Source of the DNA: Alphaproteobacteria bacterium
GTDB lineage: Bacteria; Pseudomonadota; Alphaproteobacteria; Rickettsiales; SXRF01
DNA length: 9,196 nt
NCBI GenBank assembly: GCA_019243895.1
Contig: JAFATP010000209.1
Location: 1 to 9,196, forward strand
Direction of reading: 5' to 3'
Shown: positions 1 to 6,499 of the stretch, piece after piece
Position numbering within the stretch: position 1 is the first letter of the stretch
How the letters are laid out: every line of letters starts with the position of its first letter
Position numbers and translations under genes: made by a program
Notes under the pieces: generated by a model
Databases searched by the model: none
Seen by the model: only the letters and a program-made list of their open reading frames with translations
Told to the model about the DNA's origin: nothing

Positions 1-164
1 AGCAATTCCCGCCGCACGCCATGCATGCTGATGCGGGAGAACGGTTCGGTCAGAGTGGTCAGCAACATTGCCGGCGCATAATCTTCCGATTGCCGGAGCG
101 CATGCACCATCAAGGCACTGTCCTTGCCGCCGCTCCATGCGCACACCACGGGAGTTTTCGCCAT
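1..164 (-). CDS. Dph6/DUF71-type PP-loop ATP-binding protein, N-terminal part (runs off left edge)
   Basis: The minus strand from an ATG at 164 reads 54 codons to the window edge with no stop. The protein begins MAKTPVVCAWSGGKDSALM, which holds the PP-loop signature SGGKDS at residues 11-16; this loop binds the ATP pyrophosphate in N-type ATP pyrophosphatases. Further on, LLTTLTEPFSRISMHGVRRE matches the conserved TT...R(I/V)SMHGVRRE block of the diphthine-ammonia ligase-like family (COG2102, DUF71/ATP_bind_4). Archaeal and eukaryotic members amidate diphthine on EF-2. Bacteria lack diphthamide, so the bacterial substrate is not known and no symbol is given. No clear Shine-Dalgarno precedes the ATG, but the start fits the family because the PP-loop comes near the N-terminus. 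It lies 64 bp downstream of the GGDEF gene on the same strand and may be read through from it. The C-terminal part is outside the window. Confidence 0.85.
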   Translation of the reverse strand, partial: MAKTPVVCAWSGGKDSALMVHALRQSEDYAPAMLLTTLTEPFSRISMHGVRREL

Positions 165-209
165 AAAGAGAGGCTAGCAACAGCGGCAAGGTGGCGAAAG
201 ATTTATTTT

Positions 210-240
210 GCGGCGCTTTACTTCTCCGCTACCGCGCCGC
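210..240 (-). terminator. Weak inverted repeat at the end of the GGDEF gene
   Basis: GCGGCGC (210-216) and GCGCCGC (234-240) are perfect 7-base complements separated by 17 bases. The hairpin straddles the stop codon of the minus-strand GGDEF gene. No T-run follows it on the minus strand, so it is not a textbook intrinsic terminator. It may slow transcription or protect the 3' end, or it may be chance in GC-rich DNA. Confidence 0.2.
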
Positions 241-1911
241 CACGATGCAATTGCGCCCGCGGGATTTGGCGGCATACAATGCCTTGTCTGCGGCGTTGAC
301 CAGGTCGTCCACCCGCGCGTAATTGCCGATCTGGGCAATGCCGCCGCTGAACGTCACCTGAATCTCGCGGCCTTCCACCTGATAGCGCAGCTCCGAGAAT
401 TTGACGCGCAGCGATTCCAGCACTCCTTGCGCTTTTTCGAACGTGGTGTCCGGCATGATGATGCCGAATTCTTCCCCGCCGCAGCGGCCGATGATGTCCG
501 TGCGACGCAGGCGCTGCTGCAGCATACGCGCCAGGCCCTTGATCACCTGGTCACCCGCGGCATGCCCGAACCGGTCATTGATCTGCTTGAAATGATCGAG
601 ATCGATAATTGCGTACGCCGCGTCGCCTGGATGCCGCCGCGCCTTCATTTGCTCCGCGGTAAGAATTTCAAGAAAATGCGCGTGGTTCAATAGGCCGGTG
701 AAGCTGTCGCGCGCCATCAGCCCGCGCAGCTCATTGGCGCGCTGGGTGCGGCCCGACACCACGGACACCAGCTGATGCGGCGTCACCGGCTTGATCAGAA
801 AATCGTCGATGCCGAGACCAGTGTTGATCAACAGCTCTTCCACATCTTCCTTGCCGGAGATGAAGATGATGGGCAGGCTCAGATATTTGTCGTATTGGCG
901 AATCAGCGAGGCCAGCTCCTGCCCGTTGCAATCCGGCATGTTGAAATCAATGAGGATGAGGTCCACCACCTGCTCGGTGATCACCGAAAGCACCTGTTGG
1001 GGATCGCGCACGGCGGTAACCGTCATGCCGGCGTGGCGTAGCGCCTCCGTGTAAAACTCCACCAGGATCTTATCGTCATCCACGATAAGAATATGATAGG
1101 AGGGGCGCGCGTTTTTGGATTCCAGCGCTTCGATCTTATCGATGATCTTCAGCACATCGGCGGATTGCAGGAGATAGCCTGAAGCGCCGAGGCGAATGGC
1201 GGCAATGCGCGCCGCGAAATCATCCCGCGACGAGATGAAGATGCGCTGCGGCGCGGCGGAAGCTTCCTCGCCGTGGCGCGAGAATACTTCGCGCAGCATC
1301 TCCTGATCCTCAGGCGGCAGATCGCTGTAAATTAGCAGCGTGTGAGGATGCAGCGTCGTGATGGCTTCGGCAAACGCCGCCGCATCCTCGGACAGCGTCA
1401 CCGTATAATCGAAATGCTTCAGCTGCTGCGCCATATTGGTGGCCGCCGAAAGATTGGGCCGCGCAAGAATACATACTGTCTTGCTTTCGCGAGGCGGAGC
1501 CTGGGCCGCAAATTGAGGCAGGATTTCCTCATGTGATTCCAGCGGCGCACCACCGCTAATGGCGGTAGCGCAAGCGTATTGAAAAGCGGCCAGCTGCCGG
1601 AGAATTTCCGCCTGCTTCAGTTGAACATTTTCATTCCCAGCAGAGGCTGCTAAAATATTTTCTAATAACGTCTCCAACGCGCGGGCCGTTTGGCTTATGT
1701 CGGGAAACCCGAACGTCGCGCCGGACCCGGCGAATTTATGCAGCGCCTGATAAAAATCCTTTATTTCCTCGGACGACGGCGCGCCATACACCAGCGCTTT
1801 GCGCAACTCTTCTATTTCCGGCGTGAAATTTTCCAGCCGCTCAATGTAATTGACGCGGAGCGAGGCCACTGTCTCGGTGAAATGCAATGTTTTCGATTTG
1901 CGATTGGCCAT
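229..1911 (-). CDS. Hpt - pseudo-receiver - receiver - GGDEF diguanylate cyclase (PleD-like)
   Basis: A 560-residue cytoplasmic protein with no membrane segment, predicted to make c-di-GMP from GTP under phosphorylation control. Domains in order: an Hpt domain (about 20-120) with phosphorylatable His58 in ALHKFAGSGATFG; a degenerate receiver (about 144-262) in which the acidic pair is replaced by Ala-Arg (CILARPN) and the conserved Lys by Gln (YLLQSAD); an intact receiver (about 272-385) with Asp278/Asp279, phosphoacceptor Asp322 (LIDFNMP), Ser352 and Lys374 (LIKP); and a GGDEF domain (about 398-560) with DSFTGLLNH, the active-site GGEEF (478-482) and an inhibitory I-site RRTD (469-472) exactly five residues before it. 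The cyclase therefore looks catalytically competent and product-inhibited. The ATG at 1911 is preferred. The frame can extend to a GTG at 1950, but that codon has no Shine-Dalgarno and lies beside a good -10 candidate, so the transcript would probably start downstream of it. It is divergent from the hybrid kinase, a likely phosphate source. Confidence 0.93.
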   Translation of the reverse strand: MANRKSKTLHFTETVASLRVNYIERLENFTPEIEELRKALVYGAPSSEEIKDFYQALHKFAGSGATFGFPDISQTARALETLLENILAASAGNENVQLKQAEILRQLAAFQYACATAISGGAPLESHEEILPQFAAQAPPRESKTVCILARPNLSAATNMAQQLKHFDYTVTLSEDAAAFAEAITTLHPHTLLIYSDLPPEDQEMLREVFSRHGEEASAAPQRIFISSRDDFAARIAAIRLGASGYLLQSADVLKIIDKIEALESKNARPSYHILIVDDDKILVEFYTEALRHAGMTVTAVRDPQQVLSVITEQVVDLILIDFNMPDCNGQELASLIRQYDKYLSLPIIFISGKEDVEELLINTGLGIDDFLIKPVTPHQLVSVVSGRTQRANELRGLMARDSFTGLLNHAHFLEILTAEQMKARRHPGDAAYAIIDLDHFKQINDRFGHAAGDQVIKGLARMLQQRLRRTDIIGRCGGEEFGIIMPDTTFEKAQGVLESLRVKFSELRYQVEGREIQVTFSGGIAQIGNYARVDDLVNAADKALYAAKSRGRNCIVAAR

Positions 1912-1939
1912 GGTGTGTCCACTCTTTTCACACTCTTTT

Positions 1940-1968
1940 ATGATACGCACAGATTACTAAACTGTTAC
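1940..1968 (-). promoter_or_regulatory. Candidate sigma-70 promoter of the GGDEF gene
   Basis: On the minus strand GTAACA (1968-1963, 4/6 to TTGACA) is separated by 17 bp from TATCAT (1945-1940, 5/6 to TATAAT). A transcript would start near 1930, leaving a leader of about 20 bases before the ATG at 1911. This agrees with the choice of 1911 over 1950 as start. The match is by eye only. Confidence 0.4.
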
Positions 1969-1974
1969 TAACAG
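1954..1974. promoter_or_regulatory. Candidate operator: palindrome plus two TTACTAA repeats
   Basis: CTGTTACTAACAG (1962-1974) is a 13-base palindrome with perfect 6-base arms around a central C. The heptamer TTACTAA occurs twice in the same orientation (1954-1960 and 1965-1971), 11 bp apart, which is about one helical turn. The palindrome covers the -35 candidate of the GGDEF gene, so a protein bound there could repress that promoter. The regulator is unknown; no DNA-binding regulator is encoded next to the site. Confidence 0.35.
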
Positions 1975-2020
1975 GCTTTTGCGCCGTGCGGGTGCATGCC
2001 TGCCTTTCTGCTTTTTATTT

Positions 2021-2037
2021 AAGATTATATTAATCTT
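2021..2037. promoter_or_regulatory. Perfect 17-bp AT-rich palindrome upstream of the hybrid kinase
   Basis: AAGATTA (2021-2027) and TAATCTT (2031-2037) are exact complements around TAT. The palindrome contains TATATT on the plus strand (2026-2031, 5/6 to TATAAT) and TATAAT on the minus strand (2029-2024, 6/6), so it may be the -10 region of a promoter in either direction. No good -35 was found at 16-18 bp for either. It ends 37 bp before the kinase start codon. It could be an operator over the kinase promoter. The T-run after it (2036-2040) also resembles a weak terminator, but no gene lies upstream on the plus strand for it to end. Confidence 0.35.
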
Positions 2038-2062
2038 TTTGCGCGTTCTTGTTTTCGAGCGT

Positions 2063-2070
2063 GGAGCGGA
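2063..2070 (+). promoter_or_regulatory. Ribosome binding site of the hybrid kinase
   Basis: GGAGCGGA holds a GGAG core (2063-2066) eight bases before the ATG at 2075. It decides the start of the kinase gene against the longer open frame that reaches back to 1979, which has no such site. Confidence 0.65.
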
Positions 2071-2074
2071 ACTT

Positions 2075-4618
2075 ATGGGCGATTCCTTTCTCAAGCGTGT
2101 CACCGCCGGCGGTATCGCAGGGGTCACATTATTGACGCTTGTCACCGGCATGGTCTTTTACCAGCAGGGAAATGCCATGCACAGAGCCAAGCAATGGCTG
2201 CTGCACACCCACGAAGTCACCGAGCATATTCAGCACATGCTGAATCTGGTCAAAGATGCGGAGCTGCGCCAGCGCGGCTATCTTATCACCGGCAGCGACG
2301 ATTTTCTTTTTTTGGGCCAAACGGCGGATCATGCCGCCGGGCCGCCGCGTTCCTTCCTAGCCGAATACAGCGCCGCGCTGAAAATGGAGATGGATGTGCT
2401 CCGCTCGCTGACGGCGGATAATCCTACGCAGCAGCATAATCTGGCGGAAATGGAAAAGCTGATCCGGCAGAAGCAGGAATATTGGCAGCAAAGCATTCAA
2501 GCACGGCAAGCTTCCGGCGCGGCAATGGCGGCGCAGGAGATTACCGCCGAAGGCGGCAAGCCGCTGCTGGACAGCATCCGGGCGCTGGGCGACATCATGC
2601 TTAGAGAGGAAGCGCAGCTGTTGACGGCGCGCACGCAGATTGACGCAGAGAGCACCGCCCATAGCAATAACCTTATCCTCGCCGGCATTGCCGTCTTTTT
2701 TACCGCCAGCCAAATCGCCATACTGCTGCTGGCGCGCCAGGCTCAGGAAAAAATGCAGGTGCAGCAAGCCCTGCGCGCGCAGAAGGATCTGCTTGAGACC
2801 ATCGTTGAGGCACTGCCTCTCGCGCTGTTCGCCAAGGATGTAAAGCAAGGCTATCGCTTTATTTTATGGAACACCAAGGCGGAAGAATTATTCGACATAC
2901 CGCGCGCGCAAATGCTGGGAAGCACGGTGGCGACGCATTTCCCTTCTTCCGAGGCCGCTTACTTTCACAGCACGGACGAAGCGGCGATGGCGGGAGGCAA
3001 GGTGATGGATATTCCGGTGGAAACCATCACCACCAGCCGCGGCAGTTGGCTGGCGCATACACGCAAGGTGCCGATTTATGACCGCAAAGGGCAGCCCGCC
3101 ATGCTGTTCGGCATCGTGGAAGACATCACCGAGCGCCAGACAATCGAGCGCATGAAAAATGAATTCATTTCCACCGTCAGTCACGAGCTGCGCACGCCGT
3201 TGACTTCCATCCGCGGATCGCTCGGCCTTTTACTGGGCGGCATGGAACGCGAGCTTCCTGGCAAGGCGCTGGAGCTGCTGAAAATAGCTTACAGCAATAG
3301 TGAGCGGCTGGTGCTGCTGATCAACGACATTCTCGATATCGAAAAAATCGAAGCGGGCCAGATGCGCTTCGTCATGAAATCTTATGACGTAGAGGCACAA
3401 TTGCAACGCGCCGTACGCGATATTGAAGGATATGCCCAGAAGTTCAATATCCGCCTTGAATACATCCCCTGCCCCGAAAGCATCACCATTCTCATTGACG
3501 CCGACCGGTTCCAGCAGGTGCTGACGAACCTGCTCTCGAACGCGGTGAAGTTTTCACACCCGGGAGGAGCCGTTATGCTGCGCGCGGAATGCAGAGGCGA
3601 CATGTTGCGGGTTAGCGTGATCGATCACGGCGAGGGCATCGAAAAGGAATTCCATCACCGTATATTCCAACGCTTCGCCCAGGCAGACAGCTCCGATTCG
3701 CGCAGCAAAGGAGGAACGGGGCTTGGGCTTAACATTACCAAAGCAATTATGGAAAAAATGGGCGGGACGATTGATTTCGAGAGCGAAAAGGGCAAAGGAT
3801 CGACGTTTTTTATCGACATTCCTATCGCCGGGCGTGCCGTCGCCGATACGACACAGCAGGCGCCCGCGCCTGCGGTGAAGACCGTCCTGGTTTGCGAGAA
3901 TAATCCCGATACCGCCAAGCTGCTTTCCATGCTGCTCGAACACGAAGGCTATGCCACCGAGCTTGCTTTCTCCATTAGCGAGGCGCGCGAAAAACTAGGC
4001 CGCGGCAATTATGCGGCGATGACGCTCGATCTCATCCTGCCGGACGGCTCCGGCGTGGAATTCATGCGGGAATTGCGCGCGCAGCCGGAAATGCGCTCCC
4101 TGCCCATTATCGTCATTTCCGCCAAAGCGGAAGCCGGATGTAAAGAACTCAACGGAGACGCGCATGCGGTGGTGGATTGGCTGCCCAAGCCCATCAACTC
4201 GGAGCGGCTGGTCAGCGCCATTGAAGAGGCGGTCTTCGGCCTCGGTCATGAAAAACCGAAAATTCTTCATGTGGAAGACGATAAGGATCTGGTCAAGGTG
4301 CTGAGCTCCAGCCTGGACGGTGACGCCGATATCACGCCCGCTTATACGATTAAAGATGCCGAAGCCTCACTCCGCCAACAGGTTTTCGACCTGATTATTC
4401 TAGATGTCAGCCTGCCGGACGGCTCGGGCTTAGATCTGCTTAGCCGCCTTAACCAACTGGCATTGGAGCCGACACCAGTATTGGTCCTCTCCGCCGATGA
4501 TGTCGCGGAGGATGTGCAGCAGAAGGTAGTGGCGAGCCTGGTGAAATCGCGCATTTCCGAAAAGCAGATCGCCCATATCATCAAAAGTTTCATTAATCAT
4601 GAGGAAAATAAGGTATGA
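2075..4618 (+). CDS. Membrane hybrid sensor histidine kinase (CHASE3-PAS-HisKA-HATPase-REC-REC)
   Basis: An 847-residue sensor kinase. A first membrane helix (about 10-30) and a second (about 199-219) enclose a periplasmic region of about 168 residues whose ELRQRGYLITGSDD stretch (around Arg67) is typical of CHASE3. A PAS domain follows (about 239-353, ending GIVEDITER). HisKA carries His370 in STVSHELRTPLTSIRG. The ATPase domain has the N box (NLLSNAVKF, Asn485 and Asn489), G1 box DHGEGI (517-522) and G2 box GGTGLGL (546-552), so it should autophosphorylate. Two receivers follow: REC1 (about 602-720) with phosphoacceptor Asp652 and Lys705 but Glu608-Asn609 at the acidic pair, and REC2 (about 728-840) with Glu734-Asp735, Asp777, Ser806 and Lys824 but Ser where Pro normally follows Lys. 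There is no Hpt domain in this protein; the divergent GGDEF protein has one. The stop overlaps the start of the next receiver gene (ATGA). The ligand is unknown. The start is chosen for its Shine-Dalgarno and for a normal N-terminus before TM1. Confidence 0.94.
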   Translation: MGDSFLKRVTAGGIAGVTLLTLVTGMVFYQQGNAMHRAKQWLLHTHEVTEHIQHMLNLVKDAELRQRGYLITGSDDFLFLGQTADHAAGPPRSFLAEYSAALKMEMDVLRSLTADNPTQQHNLAEMEKLIRQKQEYWQQSIQARQASGAAMAAQEITAEGGKPLLDSIRALGDIMLREEAQLLTARTQIDAESTAHSNNLILAGIAVFFTASQIAILLLARQAQEKMQVQQALRAQKDLLETIVEALPLALFAKDVKQGYRFILWNTKAEELFDIPRAQMLGSTVATHFPSSEAAYFHSTDEAAMAGGKVMDIPVETITTSRGSWLAHTRKVPIYDRKGQPAMLFGIVEDITERQTIERMKNEFISTVSHELRTPLTSIRGSLGLLLGGMERELPGKALELLKIAYSNSERLVLLINDILDIEKIEAGQMRFVMKSYDVEAQLQRAVRDIEGYAQKFNIRLEYIPCPESITILIDADRFQQVLTNLLSNAVKFSHPGGAVMLRAECRGDMLRVSVIDHGEGIEKEFHHRIFQRFAQADSSDSRSKGGTGLGLNITKAIMEKMGGTIDFESEKGKGSTFFIDIPIAGRAVADTTQQAPAPAVKTVLVCENNPDTAKLLSMLLEHEGYATELAFSISEAREKLGRGNYAAMTLDLILPDGSGVEFMRELRAQPEMRSLPIIVISAKAEAGCKELNGDAHAVVDWLPKPINSERLVSAIEEAVFGLGHEKPKILHVEDDKDLVKVLSSSLDGDADITPAYTIKDAEASLRQQVFDLIILDVSLPDGSGLDLLSRLNQLALEPTPVLVLSADDVAEDVQQKVVASLVKSRISEKQIAHIIKSFINHEENKV

Positions 4619-5010
4619 CCGCTGCCCGCTTAACACGCATTATGCTGGTAGACGATGAACCGGATATCCGCACCGTCGCCAAGCTGGCGCTGGAAATGCT
4701 GGGCAGCTACACGGTGAAGGACTGCGCTTCGGGCGATACCGCGCTTTCGGAAATAAAATCATTTGCGCCGCAAATTATTTTGCTGGACGTGATGATGCCG
4801 AACATGGACGGGCCGACAACGCTGCGCGCTCTCAGAGCCCTGCCGGAAGCCAAGGATGTTCCGGCCATTTTTATGACGGCGAAAGTGCAGCCGCAGGAGG
4901 TGGAGCAATACCTGTCCATGGGCGCGGTAGCGGTGATTTCCAAACCGTTCGACCCCATGACGCTGTCTGCGCAGGTGGAAAATGCCTGGAAGCAGACCGG
5001 CGGCGCGTAG
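4615..5010 (+). CDS. Single-domain CheY-like response regulator
   Basis: A 131-residue protein that is only a receiver domain, with all key residues: Asp13/Asp14 (LVDDEPD), phosphoacceptor Asp58 (LLDVMMPNMDG), Thr88 (FMTAK) and Lys110 (ISKPFD). There is no output domain. Such proteins act by binding a partner, or carry phosphate between a kinase and an Hpt domain. The ATG overlaps the kinase stop codon by 4 bp, and GAGGA about nine bases upstream, inside the kinase gene, can serve as ribosome binding site. The two genes are therefore almost certainly translationally coupled and functionally paired. Transfer of phosphate onward to the Hpt domain of the neighbouring GGDEF protein is possible but is an inference from gene order. 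Confidence 0.95.
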   Translation: MTAARLTRIMLVDDEPDIRTVAKLALEMLGSYTVKDCASGDTALSEIKSFAPQIILLDVMMPNMDGPTTLRALRALPEAKDVPAIFMTAKVQPQEVEQYLSMGAVAVISKPFDPMTLSAQVENAWKQTGGA

Positions 5011-5015
5011 CGCGC
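5003..5015. repeat. Short GC palindrome at the CheY stop codon
   Basis: GCGCG (5003-5007) and CGCGC (5011-5015) are complementary around TAG, which is the stop codon of the CheY-like gene. It lies in the 18-bp gap between convergent genes. It has no T-run on either side and is too short to call a terminator with any assurance. Confidence 0.2.
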
Positions 5016-5028
5016 GGGCTCGTAACGG

Positions 5029-5478
5029 TTATTCCGCCATCAACTTGGTCAGCGCGGGGCTGGCTTTGACAAGCTTCTCCTTATCGGCGGCAGGCATCGT
5101 TCTGGCAGCCTGGATAATGGCCTCATGCATCCCTTCCTGAAGCTTGGCCGTAAGCGAGCGGATGGCCTGCGCGTGCGTGGACGCCTGCTGCGCATCCACT
5201 GGGTCGCGCATCAACGCCTCCAGGAACGCCTTGCGTTCTTTTTTCAATTCCAACCATACCGGCGTATATTGAGCGGCATAGGCTTCATATGTTTCCCTCA
5301 CGTGCGCCTGTGAAGCGGCGGATAGTGAGCTCACTGATTTCTCCACATGCGCGCGGACCATTTCCCTCGGCGTTATCAACGCCCGGCTGGCAATAAAAGA
5401 GCCCAAGAAAATATTTACGCATAGCGATGCTACCAGCATTGCGAATACGTAACGGTAATAGCGGTTAGACCCCGTCAT
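5029..5478 (-). CDS. Membrane-anchored periplasmic metal/stress sensor-like protein (Metal_resist/CnrX-CpxP type)
   Basis: A 149-residue protein with a short cytoplasmic N-terminus, one membrane helix (about 11-31) and a helical periplasmic domain. The region from about 75 to 140 (LKKERKAFLEALMRDPVD, then LQEGMHEAIIQAARTMPAADKEKL) follows the pattern of alphaproteobacterial periplasmic heavy-metal sensor proteins (Metal_resist family, related to CnrX and to CpxP/Spy). Possible metal ligands are sparse: His44, His59, His102, Met117 and His118. Whether it binds metal or instead senses misfolded envelope proteins cannot be read from sequence. It is the third gene of the sigma/anti-sigma cluster: its ATG lies 14 bp inside the end of the anti-sigma gene, with GGGAGG just upstream, so the two are coupled. 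The likely role is to hold or release the anti-sigma partner in response to an envelope signal. Confidence 0.75.
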   Translation of the reverse strand: MTGSNRYYRYVFAMLVASLCVNIFLGSFIASRALITPREMVRAHVEKSVSSLSAASQAHVRETYEAYAAQYTPVWLELKKERKAFLEALMRDPVDAQQASTHAQAIRSLTAKLQEGMHEAIIQAARTMPAADKEKLVKASPALTKLMAE

Positions 5479-5896
5479 ACATCCCTCCCAGCGGCATATC
5501 AGGCCCTAAAACAAGCGATACGAAACCATTGTCGGTTATACCGGAACGGGCAAGCCTTGCCGGCGGATTAGCGCCGACCCATATCCCCAGTAAGACCATC
5601 AGCGCAAACGCGACGGAGGCGCCCCGACATTGCTGCGCGAACCAGACAATGAATAACGGTGGTCTTCCGTTGGCCTCCAGGGCGGTAGCCATAATTCGCG
5701 CTTTCAGGCTGGCCGATGGCACCGCGGGCGGATAGGCATCCAGCAGCGCATCCAGCATACGGTGCGATGCCAGCTTCTTCTCCGCGCCGGGATTTTGTGC
5801 CATGAAGCGGCGAGCGGCAGCGCGATGAAGCTCCGGCCATTTTTCCACATCTCCGCCATAAGCGGAAGCAAGGCTTATAAAGAATGCATCGTCCAT
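5465..5896 (-). CDS. Putative membrane anti-sigma factor
   Basis: A 143-residue protein with a cytoplasmic helical N-terminus (1-79), one membrane segment (about 93-108, ASVAFALMVLLGIWVGA) and a short C-terminal tail of about 34 residues outside the membrane. The N-terminus carries SAYGGDVEKWPELHRAAARRF, a pattern I recognise from small alphaproteobacterial proteins encoded next to ECF sigma factors (YGxDxxxWP). It has no HxxxCxxC zinc motif, so it is not a ZAS-type anti-sigma factor. The assignment rests mainly on position: 16 bp downstream of the ECF sigma gene, with AGAGGA before its ATG, and overlapping the sensor gene by 14 bp. It presumably binds the sigma factor at the inner membrane and is controlled by the periplasmic protein encoded next. 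It could instead be an unrelated membrane protein of the same operon. Confidence 0.65.
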   Translation of the reverse strand: MDDAFFISLASAYGGDVEKWPELHRAAARRFMAQNPGAEKKLASHRMLDALLDAYPPAVPSASLKARIMATALEANGRPPLFIVWFAQQCRGASVAFALMVLLGIWVGANPPARLARSGITDNGFVSLVLGPDMPLGGMYDGV

Positions 5897-5912
5897 AAAA
5901 TCCTCTCTATGT

Positions 5913-6458
5913 CTATAGGCGCTGTCGCAGCAGCTCTTCCAGATTTTTCCGCGCGCGGGTTAATAATGACTCCAGCGCCCCCTCCGATACGCCTAATACG
6001 GCGGCGGCCTCCTTCTGGCTCAGCTCTTCATAATAGCTCAGTATAATCGCCGTCTTCTGCCGCTCCGGCAACTCCTCCAGCGCCGCTTGCACCAACCGTG
6101 CCTTCTCCTGCCGTATATAATGCTGGTCCTGGGGCATATCGGAGGATTCATGCACATCCTCCAGCACGTGCTCCTTGCGCACACCGCGGCGGCGAATCAC
6201 GTTTAATGCGGCATTATGCAGGACGGCGAAGAACCAGGTGGTGAATTTGGCTTCCGCGCGCCAGACGGCAGCGTGCTTCCAGATTTTCATGAATGCTTCC
6301 TGAACGATGTCTTCCGCCACATCCTGCATACCCACCATGCGCGTACAGAAGCGCACCCCCTTCGTCAAATGGCGGTCGATCAGCTGCGAAAACGCATGTT
6401 GATCCTGTCGGGCAATGCACACCATAAGCTCCTCATCACTGGCTGCGCTGTAATCCAT
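5913..6458 (-). CDS. ECF-type RNA polymerase sigma factor
   Basis: A 181-residue sigma-70 family protein with only regions 2 and 4, the layout of extracytoplasmic-function sigma factors. Region 2 spans about 22-92: AEDIVQEAFMKIWKH (48-62) is the core-binding part (2.1-2.2), and FTTWFFAVLHNAALNVIRRR (72-91) corresponds to 2.3-2.4, which melts and reads the -10. Region 4 spans about 125-178, with LPERQKTAIILSYYEELSQKEAAAVLGVSEGALESLLTRAR giving the helix-turn-helix that reads the -35. It is first in a three-gene minus-strand operon with a putative anti-sigma factor and a periplasmic sensor. The ATG at 6458 has only a weak purine-rich stretch upstream (AAAGAAA), so basal translation may be low, as suits a factor that may autoregulate. 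Its target genes are unknown; the divergent small secreted protein gene is the nearest candidate. Confidence 0.95.
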   Translation of the reverse strand: MDYSAASDEELMVCIARQDQHAFSQLIDRHLTKGVRFCTRMVGMQDVAEDIVQEAFMKIWKHAAVWRAEAKFTTWFFAVLHNAALNVIRRRGVRKEHVLEDVHESSDMPQDQHYIRQEKARLVQAALEELPERQKTAIILSYYEELSQKEAAAVLGVSEGALESLLTRARKNLEELLRQRL

Positions 6459-6499
6459 GGTATTTCTTTAACACGGCAGCGCACCGGAATCCTGCGCAA

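Noticed and set aside
208..693. Plus-strand open frame of 161 codons
   Set aside because: It lies antisense to the GGDEF domain, whose motifs (GGEEF, RRTD, DSFTGLLNH) are unmistakable; the frame is a shadow of GC-rich coding DNA with no recognisable motif.
1912..1950. GTG start for the GGDEF protein
   Set aside because: It has no Shine-Dalgarno, and the codon overlaps the spacer of the most likely promoter; the ATG at 1911 is adopted.
1979..2074. N-terminal extension of the kinase by 32 residues
   Set aside because: It would add a second hydrophobic stretch ahead of TM1, has no ribosome binding site, and runs through the 17-bp palindrome; the ATG at 2075 has GGAG eight bases before it.
2357..2848. 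Minus-strand open frame of 163 codons
   Set aside because: It is antisense to the CHASE3, TM2 and PAS region of the kinase, and its product has no domain-like pattern.
3554..3943. Minus-strand open frame of 129 codons
   Set aside because: It is antisense to the ATPase domain of the kinase, where the N, G1 and G2 boxes fix the true frame.
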